Of a stretch of 64,000 bases of DNA, positions 9,101-16,344 are shown in pieces; within the stretch, counting starts at the first letter, position 1, and each line of letters opens with the position of its first letter. Origin of the DNA: UBA11346 sp038060575 (GTDB lineage Bacteria; Planctomycetota; UBA11346). A program made the translations under genes and the position numbers. The notes under the pieces are model-generated. The model ran no database searches. It was not told where the DNA came from and saw only the letters and a list, made by a program, of their open reading frames with translations. The stretch spans positions 62,001 through 126,000 of the forward strand of contig CAZZAM010000006.1 of the NCBI GenBank assembly GCA_964652775.1. Reading direction: 5' to 3'.

Positions 9101-9459
9101 CCTATGTCAGCAAGCGCTCCAATTGGTGCGAACCACGCGAAGCATCAACGTCGATCATGGCTCTGCGTGCGGTGCTCCTTGCACCGACCGATGCTGATGC
9201 CGCGCGCGGACTGCTGCTGGCGGCCGCGACGGAACAAGGTGATTCGGCAACTACGGCGCAGCGTTTATCGCTGTTGGCGTGTGCGGTCGGTGCCGCTTTG
9301 CACGGTGCTGCGTTGCCCGATCTGCGCGATCGTTTGGTTGCCCTGCGCCGGGATCGACCGCTCGCAACGCCGTCCGTTGACGCGCTTGAACGTGCGTGGG
9401 CGCTAGCGCCCGATGTGAAGGCCGGACTCGCCGAAGCGCTACCGCTGCTCGCGCGCTAA
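6118..9459 (+). CDS. Unrecognised 1113-residue cytoplasmic protein
   Basis: I do not recognise the family. There is no signal peptide or membrane segment. Residues 1-110 are helical. Residues 115-205 are a Pro/Ala-rich linker that ends in an (AT)n tract made by six exact GCAACC repeats. Residues 230-470 are charged helices that may form a coiled coil, with two related segments, ERAHECDDMFRRFATLLREH and QRRHELDDLDRKLRTASREH. This suggests an internal duplication. Residues 515-700 look globular and begin RWRMIIALTGVRNVPHKDEK. Residues 710-1113 are Ala/Leu/Arg-rich helical repeats of a TPR-like character. It is monocistronic and convergent with the sigma gene, whose stop codon overlaps its own. 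Function unknown. Confidence 0.8.
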   Translation: MNASPSQRWSGAVHDLFACARGRLPASFLQRKLADLGLTGIAALANKEVGLLDKAVDLVNALADGRPAPGGKKPDEALAEAFPESHPTMGGLKALAQEYIASMRPAKAKSRPVAEAAPAPAPSGGGRPQGDRREAPPPRAPAPPPAPARPRVTWEQWIERHFPVAAPVATTSAATGEATATATATATATAAAVQPAPSEAVTPFTPPALVHWSIDTESKQQLGRIRERLALIIAAKAEPATHLRELVFLILRVPQAVRDDLRLLLAEHLQRHGVMVTVGALYPPPPLASLRRDWENLLDARGAADPAVEGAWRKMVEAHPEARPKLEAERAHECDDMFRRFATLLREHGEADARTIEARGRMESRHANLTERITAEIARVRTLAESAAHAGKLIAEHGWEHADVTAALAALDPPARQKLDAQRRHELDDLDRKLRTASREHGPDGEATRAALESLSKRFPHEGAVAAGRIDRIRRGEAMTAQERERRESGGSLSAVHTATVEHRVAQVAAAPRWRMIIALTGVRNVPHKDEKNPGENRSVRNGWAVAWLTTGECAAGPIPAGWRAADCGNLDELDACVQAVVDRPGVVIGVPLADCPERSGAWTDATWMLSAVAGLVLPIDQACEIAVELPAWAEVGDAATCDAALKSLSTAISVAGRSCTITRAAAGADHATSLIEAVAWSWSGRKDSDAARIRQSGLDGGCLLHLTPAQREAVHHLAVAQLPSWQAWSSVLADSADDALAAALIARTRTRLLPMSEAVVTLHRHLTGQIRAHITDPARLARELAWLDGLGAELRPRDRLRLDGSIVAAQAASGRSDPAALQRLNTRLADLREEWPADVLDAAIHAAAHLRESLNTEAADAVLEPWARAEAVACGGRALLVRLCEERARIAATSGRWKEARKQLERGAEVAARLVDPTERTVALARFATLKAAVLSDDTTIADDEARLGITAALAGAEPITAAAKLAVDGLPRQQHLALLRWAVRRQEEVVAVAYVSKRSNWCEPREASTSIMALRAVLLAPTDADAARGLLLAAATEQGDSATTAQRLSLLACAVGAALHGAALPDLRDRLVALRRDRPLATPSVDALERAWALAPDVKAGLAEALPLLAR
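6649..6684 (+). repeat. In-frame hexanucleotide repeat (GCAACC)6
   Basis: Six exact copies of GCAACC encode an alternating Ala-Thr tract inside the linker of the 1113-residue protein. Since the unit is two codons, copy-number change would alter linker length without shifting the frame. Confidence 0.95.
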
Positions 9460-11525
9460 AATGTTGTTGGAGGCTGATCCTTCGCCGTGTCCACAGGTAG
9501 CGGTTGTTGCGGGGAGATATCCTGCTTGGGATCAAACAGCATGCGCCAGCCGGCCGGCGATGCGTCTCCGCCATAGCTGCTGATCGCATTCGACCAAGTG
9601 CCGTTGCGACTGCGCTTCGCTGGATTGATGTTGGCAGTGGCTTGATACCAGTACACGTCGACTTTTTTCGCGCGCCGAGCAAGTTCCGTCGGTAACGCCA
9701 GCATAGTCACGGTCGGATTCACCGGAATCGTGGTTGTCCCGTCGGGATACCAGACGTCGACCCAGGCAGTTAATGTGCCGTCATCAATTTGGTAGCCCAA
9801 TCCACGTAGGGTACAGGTACCACCCAGCAGCACAGGGCAGTGGATGGCCCATTCGCCCTCGGGTTGATCGGCGTTGAGCGGCGCGGGTTCCTGTCCTTGT
9901 TTAAGAACCGCCCAATCAATTGGCCCCGTGCGCGTGTTGACGGCCAATGCAGCAGGACGGTCGGCAAGCGGTGATACCTGGCACGACGCAACCAGGGGCG
10001 GCAAGCGACTGCCGCGCGTTGCCCCAATGATACCTGGATCGGCGTGCGTCAGGGCCTTTGGTGGTAAGGTGACCGGTGGCGCATTGGCACCAACCGTGAA
10101 CGTAAGTTCCGTATGATCGAGCGCGATCGGTGCATAGGTTCCATTGCCGAATGGCAGTGGATCGCCTGGACAATGGAAGTGACGTATGAGTACCCGCAGG
10201 TGGTAAGTACCTTCAGCTAGATCAAGCAGATTGATCGCTTGGGCATGACGCCAGGGAATATTCCTGTCCCAGCCTCCGGAATCCCGCCATTCATCGAGGA
10301 CTAACGTGAAGGTGTTACCATCACGCTGCAGACGGTACGGAACCAGCCATTCGCGGCTGTTGAGGTTTTCACTGGCGAGGAAAACCCATGTGCCGCGGTC
10401 CACACGCGGGCCGCTGAGACCAATTCCAGCGACTAAATCAGTGAATGTTTTACCTGAGTCGAAGGCTGGCCCACAGCCGAACACGGGGAAATCTCTTTGT
10501 TGCCGTATGGCGAACATCGCGGCAATCTTCGATGCATCGAAGTTGTCCGCCGAACCAATACGTAGCGAGAAGGTCGCACCATCGCTTGCCGTTAGTCTGC
10601 CAGCAATTGGAAACGCTTGCGCGGGCAGCAATTCGTTTTCAGGACCTCCTTTGTCCCACGAGGCAGCAGACCACCAATCCTCTGGCTTTTGTTCCGGCGG
10701 TGGATTTCCAGCAACGGCAGACATCGGTTGCGATGCACGTGTCGTAGTCTGGATCTGCCACCACGCCATGCCGCCAACGAGCGTCACCGTCGCCGCCACG
10801 CCGATCCACCACGAGGCGATTCCGGTCGCGGCAATCGGTCCGGTGTTGGTCGCGGTAGTGATGCGAGTGACCAACGTCGCTGGCGGCTCAGCCGCAGGCA
10901 TGGCGGTAACCAGTACCGACAGCGCCGCGCCAGCAGTGACGCCGCGTGCGCTCAAGATGGTGTGCAGACGTTCAAGTGCGCGCGACAACTGCATGCGCAC
11001 CGTTCCCGGATTGCGGCCAAGCGCAGCGGCGACAGCGTCTTGATCAAGGCCATCGATATGATGGAGAACCAGCGGCACGCGTTCGTGTTCGGGCAGCTCG
11101 TCTACTGCGCGCCGCACCGTCGCCCGTAGTTCGTCGTTATCTTCCGGCTGTGGTGACGCAGGTACTTCCGACAGCGGCATCTGCCAGCGCGTACGTTGGT
11201 CGCGCGCGCGGCGCAGATCGCGGGCTTGGTTGGCGACGATGGCCAGCAGCCACGAGCCAGCGCTGCCGCGTCCGCTCCATTGGCGGGCCCGTCGCATAGC
11301 GGCGAGAAATCCCTGCTGCACGGCGTCTTCAGCGTCGCTCGAATTGTTGGTCAAGCGCAGGGCAACCGCATAAGCCGGGCGCTGCCAACGGGCAAATAGC
11401 GCACCGAGTTCCTCACGATCGCCGTGTTCACACCACGCGCGCAGTGCCTCGGCATCGCGGGTCGCAGCGCTGGATGTGGACTCGGTAGTTGGCATGGCTT
11501 CGTGTGGTAGGGTCATGGTGATCAT
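9456..11525 (-). CDS. ECF sigma factor fused to a transmembrane helix and extracytoplasmic domain
   Basis: A 689-residue fusion. Residues 15-165 form an ECF sigma-70 factor: region 2 (ELGALFARWQRPAYAVALRL, then DAEDAVQQGFLAAMRRARQW) and region 4 (ELPEHERVPLVLHHIDGLDQ, then VAAALGRNPGTVRMQLSRAL). Near residues 220-260 there is a hydrophobic segment, SWWIGVAATVTLVGGMAWWQ, that should be a membrane helix. About 400 residues without a recognised domain follow, presumably outside the cytoplasm, with a WRDSGGWDRN-type beta-rich look. The start at 11525 is chosen because CTACGGAG lies six bases upstream; the frame is open further but runs through the palindrome. No anti-sigma gene is adjacent, so the attached domain may control the sigma activity (inference). 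Confidence 0.85.
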   Translation of the reverse strand: MITMTLPHEAMPTTESTSSAATRDAEALRAWCEHGDREELGALFARWQRPAYAVALRLTNNSSDAEDAVQQGFLAAMRRARQWSGRGSAGSWLLAIVANQARDLRRARDQRTRWQMPLSEVPASPQPEDNDELRATVRRAVDELPEHERVPLVLHHIDGLDQDAVAAALGRNPGTVRMQLSRALERLHTILSARGVTAGAALSVLVTAMPAAEPPATLVTRITTATNTGPIAATGIASWWIGVAATVTLVGGMAWWQIQTTTRASQPMSAVAGNPPPEQKPEDWWSAASWDKGGPENELLPAQAFPIAGRLTASDGATFSLRIGSADNFDASKIAAMFAIRQQRDFPVFGCGPAFDSGKTFTDLVAGIGLSGPRVDRGTWVFLASENLNSREWLVPYRLQRDGNTFTLVLDEWRDSGGWDRNIPWRHAQAINLLDLAEGTYHLRVLIRHFHCPGDPLPFGNGTYAPIALDHTELTFTVGANAPPVTLPPKALTHADPGIIGATRGSRLPPLVASCQVSPLADRPAALAVNTRTGPIDWAVLKQGQEPAPLNADQPEGEWAIHCPVLLGGTCTLRGLGYQIDDGTLTAWVDVWYPDGTTTIPVNPTVTMLALPTELARRAKKVDVYWYQATANINPAKRSRNGTWSNAISSYGGDASPAGWRMLFDPKQDISPQQPLPVDTAKDQPPTTF

Positions 11526-11600
11526 CGGTCGCTCCGTAGGTCTCACCAGGGAGACGATCGACCGGGGCGGTTTGCAACCGGGAAGATGGTGGGGCAATGG

Positions 11601-11663
11601 CCCTGGGATCGCCGAGTTGCACTCGGCCCGGATCGAGCCGAGTGCAACTCGGCGATCCCAGGG
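11601..11663. repeat. Perfect 27-bp palindrome, GGGATCGCCGAGTTGCACTCGGC family, copy I
   Basis: Arms 11601-11627 and 11637-11663 are perfectly complementary over 27 bases around a nine-base loop. It abuts the stop codon of the WYL regulator (TAA at 11664-11666) and lies upstream of the sigma gene, both on the minus strand, so it could act as a terminator or attenuator between them. Related copies occur inside priA (22290-22357) and menE (34061-34138). Confidence 0.9.
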
Positions 11664-12734
11664 TTAGGCATACACAGCCGCTGTGCGTTTGGCCTCATCG
11701 CGCACCCAATCTGCCAGTGATTGCGGTTCTTCGACCACAACTCGTGGTCCGAATTGCAGGACCCAATGGCGGACCATCTCGAGGCCGTGGGTGTTAAACG
11801 ACACCCGCGCGCCGCCATCGGAAAGTTCTTCCCAGGTTTGCGCTGGCCCAAGGCGGCGATCGCGCACGTGCGGAACCGCATCGTGAGCGAGACGCAGGAC
11901 AACGCGACCGCGCTGGTGTTTGCCGGCAACTCCGCGAAATGACGAGGCGAGTTGACCGCGCACGTCGCTGTCGAGGCCGGCTGGAACATTGCTTAGCGCT
12001 GGACGGCGGTTCATCGTCGAAACTCGGGCCAGTTTGTAGTTTTTGAGTTTCTTCGCGGCGTCATCCCACGCCCACAGATACGGCTCGCCATCGGTGAGCA
12101 CGAGGCGGATCGGCTGCGCAACTACATCGTGCGCCTCCTTGCCGAGTGACTGATAGCGCATCGTCACGGCATCACCGACCCGGATCGCGCGCAGCACCGT
12201 GAGCGCATGCACCGGATCCCACGGTTGTGGCGCGGCAGGATTCACGCCGAGCACGTCGGGTAGTTTGGCTGAGCCAAGTCCGAGGCGACCGAGCAGGCGA
12301 CCGAGTGCAGCGGAGAGGGGACCTTCGTCGGTTGTCTGTCGCGCACTCGGGGCTGGCGGAGCGGCCAACACCGCGCGCGCAGCATGGAGCGCGAGGACTT
12401 CGAGTTCGGTCACCGCAATGATGTCACCCGATACCGGCAACACCGACTCGGCTCCGGCGAGGCGGTAGAAGCGGCGGTGATGGCGAAACGCCGCCGGCGG
12501 CTGCGGATCAAGTTGCGAACGCGACACCAACTCGACGACATCCGCGCCTAAGCGCTCACGCATCCACGCGAGATCAAGTTGCAGCATGCGGCGTTGAACC
12601 TGCGGCAGTCCTTCCTTGGTCAGGCTGCGATTCAGGCGCGGCAGCAATTCTTCGGCCGGCAACGGTTGTTCGCTCAGCAGTCCGAGCAACACCCGCACGC
12701 GGGCGGCTCGGGCAGGATTTGGCTTGTCGCTCAT
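11664..12734 (-). CDS. WYL-domain transcriptional regulator
   Basis: A 356-residue cytoplasmic regulator of the WYL family, which usually couples DNA binding to ligand or nucleic-acid sensing. The N-terminal 90 residues (ARVRVLLGLLSEQPLPAEEL and onward) resemble a winged-helix. The WYL-like core is around residues 195-245, where AVTMRYQSLGKEAHDVVAQP and PIRLVLTDGEPYLWAWDDAA show the beta-strand pattern with YLWAW replacing W-Y-L. The C-terminal part, ARVSFNTHGLEMVRHWVLQF and VVVEEPQSLADWV, matches the WCX extension. The ATG at 12734 begins the conserved part but has no good Shine-Dalgarno; the frame stays open to 12809. Target genes are unknown. Confidence 0.82.
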   Translation of the reverse strand: MSDKPNPARAARVRVLLGLLSEQPLPAEELLPRLNRSLTKEGLPQVQRRMLQLDLAWMRERLGADVVELVSRSQLDPQPPAAFRHHRRFYRLAGAESVLPVSGDIIAVTELEVLALHAARAVLAAPPAPSARQTTDEGPLSAALGRLLGRLGLGSAKLPDVLGVNPAAPQPWDPVHALTVLRAIRVGDAVTMRYQSLGKEAHDVVAQPIRLVLTDGEPYLWAWDDAAKKLKNYKLARVSTMNRRPALSNVPAGLDSDVRGQLASSFRGVAGKHQRGRVVLRLAHDAVPHVRDRRLGPAQTWEELSDGGARVSFNTHGLEMVRHWVLQFGPRVVVEEPQSLADWVRDEAKRTAAVYA

Positions 12735-12796
12735 AGCCGCATGCTGGATGCACTCGGCAGTGCGCGCAAGCCGCTGCGGCTGACGACGATGGGGAC

Positions 12797-12982
12797 ATGC
12801 ATACGACATACCGCTGTCCGGAAGTCCGGAAGTCCGGAAGTCCGGACGGTTGCGCTCAGACTGGTTATCTCAACCCATCGCGCTGGCTGGCGTTGCGTGA
12901 GGCCGCCCGGTTCCTGGGCTGGGCCCTGGCGAGCTGCACTGTCACCGCCCTGATCGACACCCTGCTGTGTTGGCTGGTATAG
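12797..12982 (+). CDS. Possible 61-residue membrane protein (doubtful)
   Basis: A short frame whose second half is composed like a gene: GC-rich third positions and a hydrophobic stretch, ARFLGWALASCTVTALIDTL, ending in CWLV. The first half is made of the eight-base repeat. No clear Shine-Dalgarno precedes the ATG and I recognise no family. It could equally be an unused frame in a roughly 300-base intergenic region (12735-13042) that otherwise shows only the repeat. Confidence 0.3.
   Translation: MHTTYRCPEVRKSGSPDGCAQTGYLNPSRWLALREAARFLGWALASCTVTALIDTLLCWLV
12816..12847. repeat. Eight-base tandem repeat GTCCGGAA, about four copies
   Basis: Three exact copies of GTCCGGAA plus a fourth ending in C. 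The array lies between the WYL gene and the flagellar-like small gene, and within the first part of a possible small reading frame at 12797. Eight is not a multiple of three, so any copy-number change would shift that frame. Confidence 0.9.
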
Positions 12983-13042
12983 AAAATCGCGCCTTGAGCG
13001 CGGGGGCCAGGCTGGCTAGCATGCCCAGTCGAGGGTACTGCC

Positions 13043-13309
13043 ATGGAAATCGCATCTTCTGGTCTCGCCAACACCGCCGCCGCGATTCTGCGTGGTCAGG
13101 TTCGCTTCGACGCCAAGGCGCAACAAGTGGTCGACAGCGCCGAGGCTGCTTCCGAGCCAAGCAGTACGGCCACCGCCAGCAGCCCCGAATTGGTCACCAG
13201 TATGGTCGGCATGAAGCAGGAGTCCTTGATCAACTCGATGCTCTACACGACCTTCAAGCAGCAGCAGGATCAGCAAAAGTCGCTCAACGACATGATCAAG
13301 CTTAAATAG
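13043..13309 (+). CDS. Small FlgE/rod-like orphan protein
   Basis: An 88-residue protein starting MEIASSGLANTAAAILRGQV. It has the shape of the short proteins that resemble the ends of flagellar hook/rod proteins: an N-terminal SSGL-x-A helix, a low-complexity middle (EPSSTATASSPE), and a C-terminal amphipathic helix, ELVTSMVGMKQESLINSMLY. No flagellar genes are nearby, so a motility role is not shown. The ATG is preceded by AGGGTACTGCC, with a plausible AGGG. A hairpin follows the stop. Confidence 0.6.
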   Translation: MEIASSGLANTAAAILRGQVRFDAKAQQVVDSAEAASEPSSTATASSPELVTSMVGMKQESLINSMLYTTFKQQQDQQKSLNDMIKLK

Positions 13310-13313
13310 TTTC

Positions 13314-13328
13314 AGGGGCTTCGCCCCT
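13314..13328. terminator. Short GC hairpin between convergent genes
   Basis: AGGGGC-TTC-GCCCCT forms a tight hairpin five bases after the small orphan gene, followed by TTAT rather than a long T run. The flanking genes converge here, so a terminator is plausible. Bases 13329-13477 contain another small palindrome, CATCGCAAGCGATG (13449-13462), and nothing else that I can see. Confidence 0.4.
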
Positions 13329-13477
13329 TATGGCCTTGCAGGCCCTACCCCCTGGCTTTGTCACTGCTCAGTTTCTCCAGCAAGCTGTCGAAACGGTGGC
13401 GGCATCGGTTGCGCCGATTGTATGCCGCCACCGCAGCTCGGCGCCAGCCCATCGCAAGCGATGGGGTCACATAAAAC

Positions 13478-14548
13478 TCAGACCGTCAACTCAATCCACT
13501 GTCCGCGATCCGCTGGCCCACGACAGGCATGTAAGCGGCGGGCGGCTGGTTCCGTGATGATGCAGGCATTAGTCGCGGTTCCGGTACCGTCTTCAGCGTA
13601 GCGGTTCACTGAGTCATTGCCTTGTGAGCGATCGGAGAAGAACGCGCGTACGTCGGCGACGGTCATCTGTGCGCGCGACAGGAATTTGGTCGCGAAAGCC
13701 AAGCGCGCGCGTGAGCTGCTGGTCGCCGGCTCGTCTTCACGTGCGGCGTGATCGGGCATCAGGCAGTGGTTGGTGCGGCACAGCGGTCCACCGGTTCGCC
13801 GCACGGCGCTGGTCGCGGTGCATTCCCAATCTTCGCTGCCGGTCGCGTCGGCAAACCAGTACGAGTGCGCGGCGGCGCGTGGAGCCGACTGCAATATCGT
13901 GGCGGCTTCGCTGCGCGTGCGGCAGCGCGAGATGCGCTGGAGAATCGGCAGGTACGGCACGCCGGGACGGACGCCGTGCACCTTGAGGTTCGTCGTACCG
14001 AAGGCGAGGCCCTCCGCATTGATGCCAACCAAGTTTGGGCAACCGGCGCAGGTGATGCTCACCGTCGCAGGTCCGTGGTCAGGGCGACGGCGTAACGCGA
14101 TGACGAAGTTCACATCCGGAGGATTCAGATCCCACGTCTGAGCGGCAATGATCGCGCCGGTCGCGCTGCGATCGGCAGGAATTATGACGGTTGTGCAGCC
14201 TTCGGATTCAGCGGAAGCCGGGGCCGGGCGGAAGGCGGCGACATCGCGGACGTCGGTCAGGTTGCAGGCGGTGAACAACTCGATCGGGTCAACCCCAGCT
14301 CCGGCAGCGACTCCTTGATGTTCGTCCCAGCCGGCAGGGTCCCAGGTTTTCACAAACCCCAAGCAGGTCGCGCCGGTTGCCAGCAAATCGCCTTCACGAC
14401 GGCGTTCGCGTACGAACACGCGGCCAGCGCGCAGACGGTCGGGCATAAAGCCACGGATAAGATCACGTGCGGCTTCGCCGTACGCCTGACCCATGGCCCG
14501 GGGTGATCCCGCTACGTCAATAACCGGCAGCACCAGCATGTGCGACAT
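13478..14548 (-). CDS. C45-family peptidase / acyl-CoA:6-APA acyltransferase-like Ntn hydrolase
   Basis: A 356-residue protein of the C45 (penicillin acyltransferase-like) group of N-terminal-nucleophile hydrolases. It starts MSHMLVLPVIDVAGSPRAMG, matching the family pattern of a short strand then GxxxG-x-GEA. The expected nucleophile is the Cys near residue 118 (ESEGCTTVIIP), followed by AQTWDLNPPDVNF, the counterpart of the QNWDW motif that closes the active site, and GINAEGLAFGTTNL. These enzymes mature by self-cleavage before the Cys and act on amide bonds; the substrate here is unknown. The start at 14548 is chosen by alignment with the family; upstream codons lie in the repeat element at 14618-14770. 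Confidence 0.82.
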   Translation of the reverse strand: MSHMLVLPVIDVAGSPRAMGQAYGEAARDLIRGFMPDRLRAGRVFVRERRREGDLLATGATCLGFVKTWDPAGWDEHQGVAAGAGVDPIELFTACNLTDVRDVAAFRPAPASAESEGCTTVIIPADRSATGAIIAAQTWDLNPPDVNFVIALRRRPDHGPATVSITCAGCPNLVGINAEGLAFGTTNLKVHGVRPGVPYLPILQRISRCRTRSEAATILQSAPRAAAHSYWFADATGSEDWECTATSAVRRTGGPLCRTNHCLMPDHAAREDEPATSSSRARLAFATKFLSRAQMTVADVRAFFSDRSQGNDSVNRYAEDGTGTATNACIITEPAARRLHACRGPADRGQWIELTV

Positions 14549-14617
14549 CGTAGCGGCGACTTGCCCCGGACAATGCCCGCCAACGATGCGCGACCGCATG
14601 AGTCTGTTCGCAACTTC

Positions 14618-14770
14618 CCAAGGCAACCGCAGAGGCGCAGAGGCCGCAGAGGTCGCGGAGGAGAGATTGCAGGTCCGGCGATATGAAAGCTCGTTCATCA
14701 GGCACGTAACAGCTCCTGGCCCTCACCTTCTGCGCTCTCCGCGGCCTCTGCGCCTCTGCGGTTGCCTTGG
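14618..14770. repeat. Inverted-repeat element, CCAAGGCAACC-ended, copy B
   Basis: Begins CCAAGGCAACCGCAGAGGCG and ends with the reverse complement, CGCCTCTGCGGTTGCCTTGG. Arms are about 40 bases with GCAGAGG-type triplets, and the middle is about 70 bases of unrelated sequence. It fills the space between the divergent C45 peptidase and ABC permease genes, so their promoters must lie in or beside it. Confidence 0.85.
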
Positions 14771-14782
14771 GATGTTTTTCGC

Positions 14783-15574
14783 ATGAGCGCCACCGTCGCC
14801 CTCGCCCGGCTCACGGCCGCAGATCTGCTGCGCCAGCCGGCGACCTGGTTGGTGCTTGGTCTCTCCGTCGTGTTGATCGGACTCAGTCTTGTCTTCGGCA
14901 TGTTCTCGTTCGCCGAGGCTGATCGCATGCGCATGCTGTGTTCGGCTGGCATCGCGGTGTCGGCATTGGCGGGTTTGTTTCTCGGCGTGGTCGGGGCGAC
15001 GGTGGCGGTGCACCGCGAACTGGCTGATCGCACCGCGTTGACCTTGCTTGCTAAGCCGATTGGTCGCGGCGAATTCCTGCTCGGCAAGGCACTCGGTGTA
15101 CTGGCGGCCGTGCTGCTGTGTTGCATCGTGGTGGCTGGCGTCCACGCCCTGGCGGTGCATCTGGGGGGGCAGGTCGGCTTCGAATTCGATCGTCTTGACG
15201 ATGGGCACCATCATGCCGCTCCTGATCCGGTACCGGTGCCGTGGGCTTCGTTGATTGGCGGGCACGTATTGGCCCTGGCCCAGGCGACCTGCCTAACCTG
15301 TTTGGCGGTGGTTTTAGCCCTGCGTTTGGGTCTAGCTGGCAACATCATCGCCTGTTTTACGGTCTGGATCGTCGCCCACCTGTTGCCCCAGCTCGGCTGG
15401 CATGGCGCCCTGGTGATTCCGGCGCTGGACCTCATGGCGGCCGACGATGCGGCCCAGATTGAGGGTGGTTTGCCCTGGCTGACGGTGTGGACTGGCCTCG
15501 GCTATGCCCTGATGTGGTGTAGTGGCATGCTCTGTCTAGGGCTGGCACTGTTTGAACGGCAAGATATCCCTTAG
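14783..15574 (+). CDS. ABC-2 type transporter permease
   Basis: A 263-residue membrane protein with about six helices, starting MSATVALARLTAADLLRQPA. The cytoplasmic loop VHRELADRTALTLLAKPIGR is the signature of ABC-2 permeases (E-x-x-x-R-T-x-x-x-L-x-x-P-x-x-R). A His-rich extracytoplasmic loop, DRLDDGHHHAAPDPVPVP, lies near residue 145. No ATPase gene is adjacent, so the partner must be encoded elsewhere. The ATG at 14783 follows the repeat element. The phosphoesterase gene begins 18 bases downstream, so the two are probably co-transcribed. Confidence 0.85.
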   Translation: MSATVALARLTAADLLRQPATWLVLGLSVVLIGLSLVFGMFSFAEADRMRMLCSAGIAVSALAGLFLGVVGATVAVHRELADRTALTLLAKPIGRGEFLLGKALGVLAAVLLCCIVVAGVHALAVHLGGQVGFEFDRLDDGHHHAAPDPVPVPWASLIGGHVLALAQATCLTCLAVVLALRLGLAGNIIACFTVWIVAHLLPQLGWHGALVIPALDLMAADDAAQIEGGLPWLTVWTGLGYALMWCSGMLCLGLALFERQDIP

Positions 15575-15592
15575 TCCTCCGGAGCAGACCCC

Positions 15593-16324
15593 TTGCGTTA
15601 CGGCTTTCTCGGCGACATCCACGGCAACACCGAAGCGCTCAGTCGCGTGTTGGCATCAATTCGTGAATCGTCGATCGATAAGGTCGTCTGCCTGGGTGAT
15701 ATTGTTGGTTACGGTGCCGAACCGGTGCAGTGCCTGGAGATGATCCGCGAACTGAAGTGTGACGTCATCGCCGGCAACCATGACTGGGCAGCGGTCGGCA
15801 AAATCTCAATCGATGCCTTCAACGCCTATGCCAAGGCGGCCGCGTTGTGGACCCGCGATCAGCTGTCGCAGGAACAGAAAGAGTGGCTGACCAACTTGCC
15901 GCTGATCCTGAGTTACGATCACTGTGCAGTTGCTCACGGCACCTTTCATCAGCCCGAAGCGTTCAATTACATCCAGACCGTCTTCGATGCCGAGCAAAGT
16001 TTCGAGGCATTGCGTCGGCTCAATGCGACCCTTGGCTTCCTCGGTCATAGTCACGTGCCGGTCGGCTTCTTCGACACCGATCCGATTACCTACACGCTTG
16101 AGAATCAGATTCCGGTCGATGCCGAGACGTCAACGATCATCAATGCTGGATCAGTCGGTCAGCCGCGCGACGAGAACAACAAAGCGAGTTGGGCCGTGTT
16201 CGACACCGACAAGCGCGAAGTGACGATCACCCGCGTCGAATACGACATCGACGCCGCCGCCAACAAGATTCGCGCAGCCGGCCTGCCGGAAATTCTCGCC
16301 GCACGTTTGTATCAGGGTAAGTAG
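15593..16324 (+). CDS. Metallophosphoesterase (calcineurin-like, YfcE/diadenosine tetraphosphatase type)
   Basis: A 243-residue cytoplasmic dimetal phosphoesterase. All metal-binding motifs are visible: GDIHGN near residue 7, GDIVGYGAEP near 37, GNHD near 61, AHG near 118 and GHSHVP near 151. This order and the GYG-x-x-P extension match the protein-phosphatase-like bacterial group that acts on phosphodiesters or small phosphomonoesters; the substrate is not known. The start is a TTG with CCGGAG about nine bases upstream, giving LRYGFLGDIHGN directly at the conserved first strand. It sits between an ABC permease and a small membrane protein on the same strand. Confidence 0.9.
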   Translation: MRYGFLGDIHGNTEALSRVLASIRESSIDKVVCLGDIVGYGAEPVQCLEMIRELKCDVIAGNHDWAAVGKISIDAFNAYAKAAALWTRDQLSQEQKEWLTNLPLILSYDHCAVAHGTFHQPEAFNYIQTVFDAEQSFEALRRLNATLGFLGHSHVPVGFFDTDPITYTLENQIPVDAETSTIINAGSVGQPRDENNKASWAVFDTDKREVTITRVEYDIDAAANKIRAAGLPEILAARLYQGK

Positions 16325-16344
16325 TCCTTTCGGGCTTTGCTCTC

